NCBI RefSeq assembly: GCF_007785775.2
Contig: NZ_VNIK02000005.1
Location: forward strand, 1-64,000
Source: Flagellimonas hadalis
GTDB taxonomy: Bacteria > Bacteroidota > Bacteroidia > Flavobacteriales > Flavobacteriaceae
Length of the DNA stretch: 64,000 nt
Direction: 5' to 3'
Numbering within the stretch: the first letter of the stretch is position 1; every line of letters starts with the position of its first letter. This document shows, in pieces, positions 27,044 to 36,314 of the stretch. The position numbers and the translations under genes are program-made. The notes under the pieces are model-generated. The model searched no databases and had not been told where the DNA came from. It worked only from the letters and a program-made list of their open reading frames with translations.

Positions 27044-28255
27044 ATGCTAGAAAAGAAGTCGATAGATTATGAAAAGGCCGTGCTGGTCGGTGTCATCAAC
27101 CAAGCACAGGATGAGGTCAAGGTAACGGAATATCTGGACGAACTCGAATTTTTGACCTACACCGCCGGGGGCGAGGTCGAAAAAAGGTTTGTGCAGCGCG
27201 TGGAGGTGCCCAACCCCAAGACCTACATTGGAGCTGGAAAAATGGAAGAGGTGGAGCGATATGTCACTGAAAATGAGATAGGTGCTGTCATATTTGATGA
27301 CGAACTCAGCCCTGCACAGCAGAAGAACATTGAAAAGATACTTCGCTGCAAGATCTTGGACCGTACCGGTCTCATCCTCGATATTTTTGCCCAACGGGCC
27401 CAGACCAGCTATGCCCGAACGCAGGTGGAACTGGCCCAATACGAATACCTTTTACCCCGGTTGACAGGGCTTTGGACCCACTTGGAAAGGCAGCGTGGGG
27501 GTATCGGGATGCGTGGTCCGGGTGAAACGGAGATCGAAACGGATAGACGGATCGTGCGGGATCGCATTGCCCTGCTCAAAAAGAAACTGGCCAAGATAGA
27601 CCGCCAGATGGAAACCCAAAGGGGCAACCGTGGGGCCTTGGTGCGTGCGGCCCTGGTGGGCTATACCAATGTGGGCAAATCCACCTTGATGAACGTCATC
27701 AGCAAGAGCGATGTGTTCGCGGAGAACAAGCTTTTCGCCACGCTGGACACCACGGTGCGCAAAGTGGTCATTGGCAACCTTCCCTTTTTGTTGAGCGATA
27801 CCGTAGGTTTTATCCGAAAACTGCCCACCCAGTTGGTGGAAAGTTTCAAAAGTACTTTGGATGAGGTACGGGAAGCCGACCTCTTGTTGCACGTGGTGGA
27901 TATCTCGCATCCCAATTTTGAGGAACATATTGCCTCTGTGAACCAAATTTTGGGCGAAATAGACAGTATGGACAAGGAGACCATCATGGTCTTCAACAAA
28001 ATAGACCAGTACACCCCTGAGACCATTGATGAGGACGACTTGGTGACGGAACGGACTTCGGCCCACTTCACCCTGGAGGAATGGAAGAACACCTGGTTCA
28101 ACAAAATTGGCGACCGGGCGCTTTTTATTTCGGCACTGAACAAGGAAAATCTGGACGAGTTCAGGAAGCGGGTATATGATGAAGTCAGGAAAATCCACGT
28201 GACCCGTTTTCCCTATAACAACTTTTTGTACCCCGAACAGTTGGACGAATACTAA
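27044..28255 (+). CDS. hflX: Ribosome-associated GTPase HflX
   Basis: 403 residues from ATG 27044. The N-terminal HflX domain contains TYIGAGKMEEV, the LSPAQQKNIEK segment and the glycine-rich RGGIGMRGPGETEIETDRR (151-169). The GTPase domain has G1 GYTNVGKS (206-213), G3 DTVGF (252-256) and G4 NKID (318-321). HflX binds the 50S subunit and rescues stalled or hibernating ribosomes under stress. It is a single gene ending before a bidirectional terminator. The C-terminal part is short compared with E. coli HflX, as is usual outside proteobacteria. Confidence 0.96.
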   Translation: MLEKKSIDYEKAVLVGVINQAQDEVKVTEYLDELEFLTYTAGGEVEKRFVQRVEVPNPKTYIGAGKMEEVERYVTENEIGAVIFDDELSPAQQKNIEKILRCKILDRTGLILDIFAQRAQTSYARTQVELAQYEYLLPRLTGLWTHLERQRGGIGMRGPGETEIETDRRIVRDRIALLKKKLAKIDRQMETQRGNRGALVRAALVGYTNVGKSTLMNVISKSDVFAENKLFATLDTTVRKVVIGNLPFLLSDTVGFIRKLPTQLVESFKSTLDEVREADLLLHVVDISHPNFEEHIASVNQILGEIDSMDKETIMVFNKIDQYTPETIDEDDLVTERTSAHFTLEEWKNTWFNKIGDRALFISALNKENLDEFRKRVYDEVRKIHVTRFPYNNFLYPEQLDEY

Positions 28256-28474
28256 AACCGTTCGGGACAAAGTGTCCCCCTTCTACGATTAAATGTTCCC
28301 TCAGGTCGTTCCCACCACAGTTTTTGGACAGTTCACAACAAAAATTTAGGGGTTAGCCATGTGCGGACTACTTTCACATTGTTTTTAAGTCATTTAGTGT
28401 CGAACCTTGATCTATATGATCTTAACCTACTTAGACCATGGTCTTAAAAACTTGAAAAATCATATTTCACCCCA

Positions 28475-28506
28475 CAAAAAAAGCCCTCTAAAAGAGGGCT
28501 TTTTTA
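28475..28506. terminator. Bidirectional rho-independent terminator between hflX and the SUF operon
   Basis: The perfect stem AGCCCTCT/AGAGGGCT (28482-28489, 28493-28500) with a three-base AAA loop has an A-run on its left and a T-run on its right, so it can end both the hflX transcript (plus) and the SUF operon transcript (minus). The remaining ~220 bp between hflX and the stem show nothing I can identify. Confidence 0.85.
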
Positions 28507-28523
28507 GTATCCGGAATTAGGTT

Positions 28524-29456
28524 TTAGAACTTATAGCTCAAGCCCAAGGTCCAATACGTTTGCAGTTCGTTGTCAATCGTATCAAACGTGGCGGCAGGGT
28601 CGGGGGTCGGGGCATTGTTCACAATATAGTTAAGGGTTTCTTGCTTGTTGCTCCTCAATCCAAAATCAAATCCTACCCCAATCATCTTCCAAAGGGAATA
28701 ACTGAAGGAATTGGTCCACGTCCAGTTGCTCAGATTACTGCTCTTATAGCTTTGGAACAGGGAAAGGTTGCTCTTGAAGCTCACGGCACCCAATTGTTTG
28801 GTGTAGTCGGCCACGATCTTGGCACCCATGGACGATTCAAAAATGTTGTCCTCGCTGCTGAACACAAAGTTGTAGTTGAGGGGATGGATCACCACGACAA
28901 GGTCGGATATGGGTGTCCAAGTGGCACCGACACCGAGATCCAGATAACCGGGATCGTTAAAATTGCTCAAAATGGTGGTGCGGTACTCTGCCAAAGCGGA
29001 AATGGCAAATTTCTCGCTCAGTTTCCTTCCGTAGAGGGAAGAAATGTTGAAGACATCCGTGGCCTGTCTGAAGCTGTCATCATCGGTCGGGTCGTCCTTA
29101 TCGTCCAATTTTACCCAAGTGAGGTTCACATTGGCCGCATTTCTCCAAAAAAACTTTTCTTCCTGAAGATTGGCAAAGGCATTCACGGTAAAACCAATGT
29201 TCCCCGATGAGTTGTTGGGAATGCCTTGGGCAAACCAATTGTTGAACTGGGAAAGGCTGCCACCTATGGTGCCAAAGGCACCTATTTTCCATCCGGGCAG
29301 GGCATCCAATTGTTTTTGAAGCGCGTTCACACGGGACTGGATAGCGGCAATGGAATCCTTTTTGGGGGTGATCTGGGCTTTCAGCTCTTCTTCGGTCTGC
29401 GCAAAGGTCACTGTCAGCACAAAGAAGGCCATAGCGGTCAAAAGCGATTTTTTCAT
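28524..29456 (-). CDS. DUF3078 outer-membrane beta-barrel-like protein
   Basis: 310 residues: signal peptide (MKKSLLTAMAFFVLTVTFAQ), a short coiled-coil-like helix (about 22-52, with KKDSIAAIQSRVNALQKQLD), then alternating beta strands ending in ..LGLSYKF, whose terminal Phe is typical of BAM-inserted barrels. DUF3078 has no known function. It is the last gene of the SUF run before the terminator, 58 bp behind DUF2480, an arrangement that recurs in Flavobacteriia; whether it serves iron or envelope needs is unknown. Confidence 0.85.
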   Translation of the reverse strand: MKKSLLTAMAFFVLTVTFAQTEEELKAQITPKKDSIAAIQSRVNALQKQLDALPGWKIGAFGTIGGSLSQFNNWFAQGIPNNSSGNIGFTVNAFANLQEEKFFWRNAANVNLTWVKLDDKDDPTDDDSFRQATDVFNISSLYGRKLSEKFAISALAEYRTTILSNFNDPGYLDLGVGATWTPISDLVVVIHPLNYNFVFSSEDNIFESSMGAKIVADYTKQLGAVSFKSNLSLFQSYKSSNLSNWTWTNSFSYSLWKMIGVGFDFGLRSNKQETLNYIVNNAPTPDPAATFDTIDNELQTYWTLGLSYKF

Positions 29457-29513
29457 AGTATGGAGTTTTCTGTTTAGACCGCAAAAGTAAGAAATGTCAC
29501 CTTAGGGGCATAG

Positions 29514-30017
29514 TTACTTCCGCTTATAAAGCGGCACAGAAGAACAGGCCTCCCCATACATCACACTTTTGGCCACCTGTTGGATTTTGGTCGTGGCCAT
29601 GATATAGGCATTCGCAGGGACGGGCTTGTGGGAACATCCTTTTATGATGACGGGTTTATCTATAAAATCCGAAACATCCAGGTTCTCCAAAATGGACTGG
29701 TAGAGTGCCGTTTCCAAATCTTCTAGACTACCAACCACCACTTTTTTGGCAAAGGGCGCTAATTTAGAGGAAACCAACATAAAGGCCCATCCGGGAACAA
29801 TGGCATCGGTGGAGCATTGCAATGCGACATACGCATCTTGATAAATGGTCCAATCGTGGGCATCCACATGATCCCTGAACTCCTTTTCCCGCAATATGAT
29901 GCCCTCGTACAGCCAGTCTTTGATGTCCAGTACCTTTCTTTCCCCTTTTGGATAATAGTCCTCAAGGTCAAAAGTGACCAACTTGCTCTGGGCTACCCTA
30001 TTTATGATTTCGTCCAT
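29514..30017 (-). CDS. DUF2480 family protein in the SUF operon
   Basis: 167 residues, soluble, no signal peptide. It matches DUF2480 (LVTFDLEDYYPKGERKVLDI near the start; the GWAFMLVSSKLAPFAKKVVVG segment; a KGCSHKPVPANAYI stretch with a lone conserved Cys). The function is unknown. The family is nearly confined to Bacteroidota and follows the SufT-like gene there, so a role in Fe-S cluster assembly is inferred from context only. It begins 69 bp after the DUF59 gene. Confidence 0.85.
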   Translation of the reverse strand: MDEIINRVAQSKLVTFDLEDYYPKGERKVLDIKDWLYEGIILREKEFRDHVDAHDWTIYQDAYVALQCSTDAIVPGWAFMLVSSKLAPFAKKVVVGSLEDLETALYQSILENLDVSDFIDKPVIIKGCSHKPVPANAYIMATTKIQQVAKSVMYGEACSSVPLYKRK

Positions 30018-30086
30018 TAGATTTGAGTATTGAGATTTTAGTAGTTAGACCGTCTAGGTTCTCAATTCTAGTTTCTAACATCTGAT

Positions 30087-30416
30087 TTACAGAAGCCCGA
30101 GTTCCAATTTGGCCTCCTCGCTCATCAACTCTTGTGTCCATGGGGGATCAAAAGTGATCTCCACTTCCACATCCTTGAGCTCATCAATGGACTTGACCTT
30201 TTCTTCTACCTCAACCGGCAAACTTTCGGCCACTGGGCAGTTCGGTGAGGTAAGTGTCATCAAGATCTTGACATCATAATCCTCGTTCACGAACACATCG
30301 TAGATCAATCCCAGTTCATAGATGTCCACTGGAATTTCAGGGTCATAAATGGTCTTAAGGACCCTTACTATTTTTTCGCCCAGGTCTTGGGTATCTATAT
30401 TGGTTTCTTCGCTCAT
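30087..30416 (-). CDS. sufT: SUF-system DUF59/MIP18-type protein
   Basis: 109 residues. DUF59 motifs: TIYDPEIPVDIYELGLIYDV (23-42) and LTSPNCPVAESLP with the conserved Cys60. Relatives (SufT, MIP18/Cia2) help mature or transfer Fe-S clusters. It starts 5 bp after sufE, inside the SUF operon, consistent with that role. The symbol sufT is applied by homology; the protein is the short single-domain form. Confidence 0.9.
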   Translation of the reverse strand: MSEETNIDTQDLGEKIVRVLKTIYDPEIPVDIYELGLIYDVFVNEDYDVKILMTLTSPNCPVAESLPVEVEEKVKSIDELKDVEVEITFDPPWTQELMSEEAKLELGLL

Positions 30417-30421
30417 CTTGT

Positions 30422-30844
30422 CTAATTTAACTGTGTTTGATAGGCCACCGCATACAGTTTCAACTGTTTGATCATACTGACCAGACCGTTGGCCCTTGTG
30501 GGGGACAAATGTTCCTTCAACCCGATCTCATCTATAAATGCGGTGTCGGCATCTATGATGTCCTGCGGTTTTTGGTTGCTGAACGCCCGGATCAGTATGG
30601 CAATGATGCCCTTGGTGATGATGGCATCACTGTCTGCGGTAAATACCAGTTTGTCACCGTCCAGCTCTGCATGGACCCATACCTTGCTCTGGCATCCTTT
30701 GATCAGGTTGTCTTCCGTTTTATATTGTCCATCTATCAAGGGAAGGGATTTGCCCAGCTCTATCATGTATTCGTACCGTTGCATCCAGTCATCGAACATG
30801 GAAAACTCATCGACTATCTCTTCCTGTATTTCTTGTATGCTCAT
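30422..30844 (-). CDS. sufE: SufE sulfur acceptor
   Basis: 140 residues. SufE takes the persulfide from SufS through its active-site Cys, here C51 in LIKGCQSKVWV. Flanking family motifs: YEYMIELGKSLP and SDAIITKGIIAILIRAFSNQ. Length and fold are normal. It lies 73 bp behind sufS and 5 bp before the DUF59 gene. Confidence 0.95.
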   Translation of the reverse strand: MSIQEIQEEIVDEFSMFDDWMQRYEYMIELGKSLPLIDGQYKTEDNLIKGCQSKVWVHAELDGDKLVFTADSDAIITKGIIAILIRAFSNQKPQDIIDADTAFIDEIGLKEHLSPTRANGLVSMIKQLKLYAVAYQTQLN

Positions 30845-30917
30845 GCTGTGGTTTTATTCAAAATTACAACTCGATGGGTTGCCTTTCAAGTATTTATGAC
30901 TAAAGATAACTTGTTGG

Positions 30918-32144
30918 TCAAAGGAGCATCTTTTTGGCCCGCTTGACACCTTCCACCAGCTTGTCCACTTCCTCTTGGGTATTGTAAAAGCTGAAACTTG
31001 CACGCACTGTTCCCGGAATCTTATAAAAATCCATGATGGGCTGCGCACAATGGTGGCCGGTCCTGACCGCTATTCCCAATTTGTCGAGAATGGTGCCGAT
31101 ATCATACGGATGGATTCCCTCTATATTGAAGGAAATCACCGAAGTCTTGTGTTTTGCCGTTCCGTAGATCCGCAATCCTTCTATGGTAAGCAACTGCTTC
31201 GTGGCATACTGTAGCAATTCGTCCTCATATTGGGCAATGGCATCGAACCCAATGTTCTCCATATAGTCCAAAGCAGCCCCAAAGGCAATTCCACCACAAA
31301 TGTTGGGTGTTCCGGCTTCAAATTTATGGGGCAGGTCGGCATAGGTGGTCTTTTCAAAAGTGACCTCCGCAATCATTTCCCCTCCACCTTGGTAGGGTGG
31401 CAATTTTTTGAGCCATTCCTCTTTTCCGTAGAGCATTCCAACCCCCGTGGGTCCACACATTTTATGGGCCGAAACCGTATAGAAATCCACATCAAGGGCC
31501 TGCAAATCGGCTTTAATGTGTGCTGCGGCCTGTGCACCGTCTATCAAAACGGCTGCCCCGACTTTGTGTGCGGCATCAATAATTTCTTCAATCGGGTTGA
31601 TAGTGCCCAGTGCATTGGACACATGATTACAGAATACCAATTTTGTCTTGTCATTCAGTAGCCTATGGTACTCTTCCATAATCAATTCCCCGTCCAAATT
31701 CATGGGAATCACCTTCAATGTGGCACCGGTGCGCTCACAGAGCATTTGCCAGGGCACAATGTTGGAATGGTGCTCCATGGCAGACACCATGATTTCGTCC
31801 CCTTTCTTTAGAAAGGAAGTAAAACCAGTAGCCACCAAGTTGATGCCATGCGTGGTCCCTGACGTAAAGATCACCTCATGGGTCTTGCCAATATTGAAAT
31901 GTTTCTGGATCTTTTGGCGGGCCAACTCGTAGGCATCCGTTGCCTCTTGGGAAAGCGAGTGCACACCACGGTGGATGTTGGCATTATAGCGATGATAGTA
32001 GTCCACGATCGCATCGATGACCTGTTGAGGGGTCTGCGAGGTAGCGGCATTGTCCAAATACACCAAAGGCTGTCCATTCACCTCTCGGTTGAGGATGGGA
32101 AAGTCCTTGCGGATGGTCTGTATGTCCAAAGCGGTCTGCAACAT
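30918..32144 (-). CDS. sufS: Cysteine desulfurase SufS
   Basis: PLP enzyme releasing sulfur from cysteine as a persulfide. 408 residues. The PLP lysine is K228 (FYTVSAHKMCGPTGVG), and the active-site cysteine is C366 in VRTGHHCAQPIM, with the short catalytic loop typical of group II (SufS) desulfurases. LDNAATSQTP lies near the N-terminus. It works with SufE and the SufBCD scaffold encoded next door; 23 bp separate it from sufD. Confidence 0.96.
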   Translation of the reverse strand: MLQTALDIQTIRKDFPILNREVNGQPLVYLDNAATSQTPQQVIDAIVDYYHRYNANIHRGVHSLSQEATDAYELARQKIQKHFNIGKTHEVIFTSGTTHGINLVATGFTSFLKKGDEIMVSAMEHHSNIVPWQMLCERTGATLKVIPMNLDGELIMEEYHRLLNDKTKLVFCNHVSNALGTINPIEEIIDAAHKVGAAVLIDGAQAAAHIKADLQALDVDFYTVSAHKMCGPTGVGMLYGKEEWLKKLPPYQGGGEMIAEVTFEKTTYADLPHKFEAGTPNICGGIAFGAALDYMENIGFDAIAQYEDELLQYATKQLLTIEGLRIYGTAKHKTSVISFNIEGIHPYDIGTILDKLGIAVRTGHHCAQPIMDFYKIPGTVRASFSFYNTQEEVDKLVEGVKRAKKMLL

Positions 32145-32167
32145 CGTATGCCTTTGTTTTTAGTTGT

Positions 32168-33493
32168 TTACAGGTCAAATCCGACCCGTACACCCAGTTT
32201 ATTGGCGATGATCTTGTTCACCCTTGCCTTGAGTTCAGGAATGCGGACACTCTCCAGCACGTTGTTGGCAAAAGCGTACATCAACAAAGCGGTGGCCTCT
32301 TTTTTCGGGATGCCCCTAGATCTTAGGTAGAACAGGGCCTCGTCGTCCAATTGACCAATGGTGCATCCATGGGAACACTTCACATCGTCCGCAAAGATCT
32401 CCAATTGCGGTTTTGAGTTGATGGTGGCCCTATCGCTCAACAAAATATTGTTGTTCTGCTGGAAGGCATCTGTTTTTTGGGCAATCTTGTCCACAATGAT
32501 CTTTCCGTTGAAGACGCCTGTGGATTGATCCCCGAAAATCCCTTTGTAATCTTGATGGCTCTCACAATTGGGCTGCCTATGGTGCACCAAGGTATGGTGG
32601 TCCACATGCTGTTTGTCTCCCAGAATGGTCACGCCTTTCAAGGTAGAATCGATACGTTCACCGTTTTGGTAGAAGTTCAGGTTGTTGCGGATCAATTTTC
32701 CTCCAAAGGAAAAGGTATGCACCCGAACCACGCTGCTATCTTTTTGGGAAATATAGGTGTTGTCCACCAAGGAAGCTGTCGCGGCATCGTTCTGCACTTT
32801 ATAATAATCCACAATGGCATCCTTGCCCGCAAAGATTTCGGTCACGGAATTGGTGAACACCTCATTGCCCGTCAAACTTTGGTGGCGCTCAATGATCTGG
32901 ACCTCTGCATTGTCTTCCGCGACAACCAAGTTACGGGGTTGGAGCATCAAAGCGGCCTCGTTGCCCGTGGCCAAATGCAAGATCTGGATCGGTTTCTTGG
33001 GCATTTTGTTCTTTGGGATATAGATGTAAGCCCCTTCCTTGCAAAAAGCAGTGTTCAAAGAGGTAAGCGATTCATCTTTGTTTGCCACCTTGTTGAAATA
33101 AACCTCGATTACCTGGCGGAACATTGGCTTGCTAAAAGCGGAACTCATCAAGCAGACATCCACTCCATCGTGTGTCGTTTCCGATAGGTAGGAACTATAG
33201 ACCCCATCCACGAACACAATTTTGTAAGTGTCGATCTCGTGGAGGAAATATTTTTTTACATCCTTGTATTCCAGTGTGGTCTCTTCCTTTGGAAAGATGC
33301 TGAAATCCACCTTTTGCAGGCTGTTGAGCGATGTGTATTTCCAAGCTTCCTCCTTTTTGGACGGAAACCCTTTGGCCTCAAAGTTCTTTATGGCCTCTGA
33401 GCGGACTTCGTGTACCGGATGATCGAGATCCACACTGTCCTCAAAAGCCAAAAAAGACGAGACTAATTTTTCTTTCAAATCCATGTTTTCCAT
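32168..33493 (-). CDS. sufD: Fe-S scaffold protein SufD
   Basis: 441 residues from ATG 33493, which sits 2 bp after the sufC stop; the longer frame upstream is sufC coding DNA. The N-terminal helices (AIKNFEAKGFPSKKEEAWKYT) and the beta-helix core with VDHHTLVHHRQPNCESHQ and the C-terminal CSHGCTIGQLDDEALFYLRS are the SufB/SufD family signature. SufD forms the SufBC2D scaffold and is needed for iron entry. It is part of the SUF operon. Confidence 0.95.
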   Translation of the reverse strand: MENMDLKEKLVSSFLAFEDSVDLDHPVHEVRSEAIKNFEAKGFPSKKEEAWKYTSLNSLQKVDFSIFPKEETTLEYKDVKKYFLHEIDTYKIVFVDGVYSSYLSETTHDGVDVCLMSSAFSKPMFRQVIEVYFNKVANKDESLTSLNTAFCKEGAYIYIPKNKMPKKPIQILHLATGNEAALMLQPRNLVVAEDNAEVQIIERHQSLTGNEVFTNSVTEIFAGKDAIVDYYKVQNDAATASLVDNTYISQKDSSVVRVHTFSFGGKLIRNNLNFYQNGERIDSTLKGVTILGDKQHVDHHTLVHHRQPNCESHQDYKGIFGDQSTGVFNGKIIVDKIAQKTDAFQQNNNILLSDRATINSKPQLEIFADDVKCSHGCTIGQLDDEALFYLRSRGIPKKEATALLMYAFANNVLESVRIPELKARVNKIIANKLGVRVGFDL

Positions 33494-33495
33494 TC

Positions 33496-34248
33496 TTAAA
33501 CGGCGGCTTCTTGTTTCAACCAATCGTATCCTTTTTCTTCCAGTTCCAAGGCGAGTTCCTTGGTACCGGATTTCACGATTTTTCCATCGTACAGCACATG
33601 CACAAAATCAGGGACAATGTATTCCAACAATCGCTGGTAGTGCGTGATCACAATGATGGCGTTGTCCTTGCCACGGAGTTTGTTCACTCCATTGGCCACA
33701 ATACGCAAGGCATCAATGTCCAGTCCGGAATCGGTCTCGTCCAAAATGGCCAGTTTGGGCTCCATCATCGCCATTTGGAAAATCTCGTTCCGCTTCTTCT
33801 CACCTCCGGAGAACCCTTCGTTCAGGGAACGGGACAAAAATTTGCGGTCGATTTCCAACAGTTCGGACTTTTCACGGATCTTTTTCAACATCTCATTGGC
33901 GGGCATGTCTTCCAATCCCTGTGCTTTTCTGGATTCGTTGATGGCGGTCTTCATAAAGTTGGTCACCGAAACCCCAGGGATTTCAACTGGATACTGAAAT
34001 GAGAGAAAAACACCTTTGTGGGCCCTTTCTTCCGGTGAAAGTTCTTCCAAATCCTCACCATCCAAAAGGATGGTTCCTTCTCCTACTTCAAATTCTTCCT
34101 GACCTGCAATCACTTCGGCCAAGGTACTTTTCCCGGAACCGTTTGGCCCCATAATGGCATGTACCTCCCCGGCGTTCACCTTTAGGTTGATGCCCTTAAG
34201 GATTTCCTTATCTTCTACGCTTGCGTGTAAATTCTTGATTTCTAGCAT
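33496..34248 (-). CDS. sufC: SufC ATPase
   Basis: ABC-type soluble ATPase driving the SufBCD scaffold. 250 residues from ATG 34248 (MLEIKNLHAS); an ATG 15 bp upstream is possible but less typical. Walker A GPNGSGKST (34-42), signature FSGGEKKRNEI and Walker B LAILDETDSGLD are intact; the IVITHYQRLL H-loop follows. The stop lies 2 bp before sufD, and sufB is 37 bp upstream. Confidence 0.96.
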   Translation of the reverse strand: MLEIKNLHASVEDKEILKGINLKVNAGEVHAIMGPNGSGKSTLAEVIAGQEEFEVGEGTILLDGEDLEELSPEERAHKGVFLSFQYPVEIPGVSVTNFMKTAINESRKAQGLEDMPANEMLKKIREKSELLEIDRKFLSRSLNEGFSGGEKKRNEIFQMAMMEPKLAILDETDSGLDIDALRIVANGVNKLRGKDNAIIVITHYQRLLEYIVPDFVHVLYDGKIVKSGTKELALELEEKGYDWLKQEAAV

Positions 34249-34285
34249 GCTACTTTTCTTCAAATATAATTTATAGTGATGTTTG

Positions 34286-35731
34286 TTATCCTACGGAGCC
34301 TTCCAAACTGATTTCCAATAGTTTTTGGGCCTCTACGGCAAATTCCATGGGCAGTTTGTTCAACACTTCCTTACTAAAACCGTTCACGATGAGGGCAATG
34401 GCCTTTTCGGTGTCGATGCCCCGTTGGTTACAGTAGAAAATTTGGTCTTCGCCAATTTTACTTGTGGTGGCTTCATGTTCTATCTGGGCCGATTTGTTCT
34501 TCACCTCAATGTAGGGGAAGGTATGTGCCCCACATCTGTTGCCCATCAACAGGGAATCGCATTGGGAAAAGTTCCGTGCATTCTCTGCTCGGCTGCTCAC
34601 CTGAACCAATCCTCGATAGCTGTTCTGTGACTGGCCAGCGGAAATTCCTTTGGAAATGATGGTGCTCTTGGTGTTCTTGCCCAAGTGGATCATCTTGGTC
34701 CCGGTATCGGCTTGCTGAAAATTATTGGTCACAGCGATGGAATAGAACTCCCCGATGGAATTGTCCCCCTTCAAAACGCAGGAAGGATATTTCCAGGTCA
34801 CTGCGGAACCGGTCTCCACTTGTGTCCAAGATATTTTGGCGTTCTTTTCGCAAAGTCCACGCTTGGTCACAAAGTTGAACACACCTCCTTTTCCTTCCTT
34901 GTTTCCTGGGAACCAGTTCTGTACGGTGGAATATTTGATTTCGGCATTGTCCAATGCAATCAATTCCACCACGGCAGCATGTAATTGGTTCTCGTCACGG
35001 GAGGGTGCCGTACATCCTTCCAGGTAGCTCACGTAGCTTCCTTCATCGGCAACCACCAAAGTTCTTTCGAACTGACCTGTGCCTGCTTGATTGATACGGA
35101 AATAGGTGGAAAGCTCCATCGGACATCTGACCCCTTTTGGGATATAGCAGAAAGAACCGTCCGAGAATACGGCCGAGTTCAAGGCAGCATAAAAATTGTC
35201 CTTTTTGGGCACCACCGTTCCGATGTACTTTTTCACCAGTTCCGGGTGTTCTTTTATGGCTTCGGAAATGGAACAGAAAATAATGCCTTTTTCCGCCAAT
35301 GTCTTTTTAAAGGTGGTGGCCACGGAAACGGAATCCATGACGATGTCCACCGCAACACCTGCCAATTTCTTTTGCTCATCAATGGAAATACCCAACTTTT
35401 TGAAGGTGTCCAACAGTTCTGGATCTACCTCGTCCAAACTGTCGTACTTGGGCTTCTTGTTCGGGGCGGAATAATAGGAAATATCCTGAAAGTCAGGTTT
35501 TTTATAGGTCACGTTGGCCCATTCCGGTTCCTTCATTTCCTTCCAGGCACGAAAAGCTTCCAAGCGCCATAGGGTCATCCAATCGGGTTCTTCCTTTTTC
35601 TTGGAAATGGCGATGACAATGTCCTCGTTCAATCCCTTAGGAAAGGTGTCCGATTCTATATCCGTATAGAAACCATACTCGTATTCCTTGGTCTCCAGTT
35701 CTTTTTTTAATTCTTCCTCTGTATAAGCCAT
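34286..35731 (-). CDS. sufB: Fe-S scaffold protein SufB
   Basis: 481 residues. Central scaffold on which the cluster is built. Signature segments: [60 protein letters not shown] and the C-terminal [20 protein letters not shown] then [16 protein letters not shown]. Full length. It follows the A-type carrier gene by 39 bp and is the longest SUF gene here. Confidence 0.97.
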   Translation of the reverse strand: MAYTEEELKKELETKEYEYGFYTDIESDTFPKGLNEDIVIAISKKKEEPDWMTLWRLEAFRAWKEMKEPEWANVTYKKPDFQDISYYSAPNKKPKYDSLDEVDPELLDTFKKLGISIDEQKKLAGVAVDIVMDSVSVATTFKKTLAEKGIIFCSISEAIKEHPELVKKYIGTVVPKKDNFYAALNSAVFSDGSFCYIPKGVRCPMELSTYFRINQAGTGQFERTLVVADEGSYVSYLEGCTAPSRDENQLHAAVVELIALDNAEIKYSTVQNWFPGNKEGKGGVFNFVTKRGLCEKNAKISWTQVETGSAVTWKYPSCVLKGDNSIGEFYSIAVTNNFQQADTGTKMIHLGKNTKSTIISKGISAGQSQNSYRGLVQVSSRAENARNFSQCDSLLMGNRCGAHTFPYIEVKNKSAQIEHEATTSKIGEDQIFYCNQRGIDTEKAIALIVNGFSKEVLNKLPMEFAVEAQKLLEISLEGSVG

Positions 35732-35770
35732 ATCTTATAAGTTAGCCAATTGAAGGCTTTTAGTCAATGT

Positions 35771-36100
35771 TTATAGTGAAAAACTTTCCCCGCACCCGCA
35801 GGTTCGCTGAGCATTGGGGTTATTGAAGACAAAACCCTTGCCATTCAATCCTCCCGAGTATTCCAATGTGGTGCCCACCAGGTACAAAAAGCTCTTTTTG
35901 TCCACGATGATGCGTACGGCATTATCTTCAAAAATCTTATCTGTGTCTTCTACGGACTTATCAAATTTAAGTTCGTAAGACAATCCGCTGCAGCCACCAC
36001 TCTTCACTCCCACACGGACATAATCGGTAGTTGCATCAAAGCCTTCCTCGGCCATGAGCGACACTACTTTTAGCTTTGCTGTTTCCGATACTTTAATCAT
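35771..36100 (-). CDS. sufA: A-type Fe-S carrier (HesB/IscA/SufA family)
   Basis: 109 residues from ATG 36100 (MIKVSETAKLKV); the frame continues upstream but without family similarity, so that extension is rejected. The three conserved cysteines C37 (VKSGGCSGLSYE), C101 and C103 (RTCGCGESF) bind the Fe-S cluster for delivery to targets. It heads the SUF operon: A-type carrier, sufB, C, D, S, E, T, DUF2480, DUF3078. The symbol sufA is given by context; erpA/iscA-like naming is possible. Confidence 0.92.
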   Translation of the reverse strand: MIKVSETAKLKVVSLMAEEGFDATTDYVRVGVKSGGCSGLSYELKFDKSVEDTDKIFEDNAVRIIVDKKSFLYLVGTTLEYSGGLNGKGFVFNNPNAQRTCGCGESFSL

Positions 36101-36128
36101 CTTACTTGAATTTAATCTAAATAGCCTA

Positions 36129-36136
36129 CAAATATA
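36129..36136 (-). promoter_or_regulatory. Candidate -7 box of the SUF operon
   Basis: Reads TATATTTG on the minus strand, 28 bp upstream of the A-type carrier ATG at 36100. No exact -33 TTG was found at the usual spacing. No IscR-like regulator gene or obvious long palindrome is nearby. Confidence 0.4.
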
Positions 36137-36278
36137 CTGTTTAAGTAGGGTTTTACCATACATACTAACATTATAATAACGAATGATTCCATAGGGGTTT
36201 TCTATGTTGGGCATTGTGTTTTTGCCATAATGCCCTTTATGGTGCCCTTGCGGGTTTTTCACCTTTCTCCGTATCGCT

Positions 36279-36310
36279 TTGCCAAGTTCCACCGATCCTG
36301 TTTACTTTTG
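36279..36310 (+). promoter_or_regulatory. Candidate thiL promoter (-33 TTG, -7 TACTTTTG)
   Basis: TTG at 36279-36281 and TACTTTTG at 36303-36310 are 21 bp apart. Only four bases separate the -7 box from the ATG at 36315, so the transcript would be leaderless or nearly so. No TPP riboswitch was recognised. Confidence 0.45.
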
Positions 36311-36314
36311 CAAA

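Noticed and set aside
28256..28474. Possible RNA gene between hflX and the terminator
   Set aside because: No tRNA cloverleaf, riboswitch core or other structured RNA could be recognised by eye.
36101..36292. N-terminal extension of the A-type carrier gene
   Set aside because: In frame but without family similarity, and it would overlap the promoter regions of both the SUF operon and thiL.
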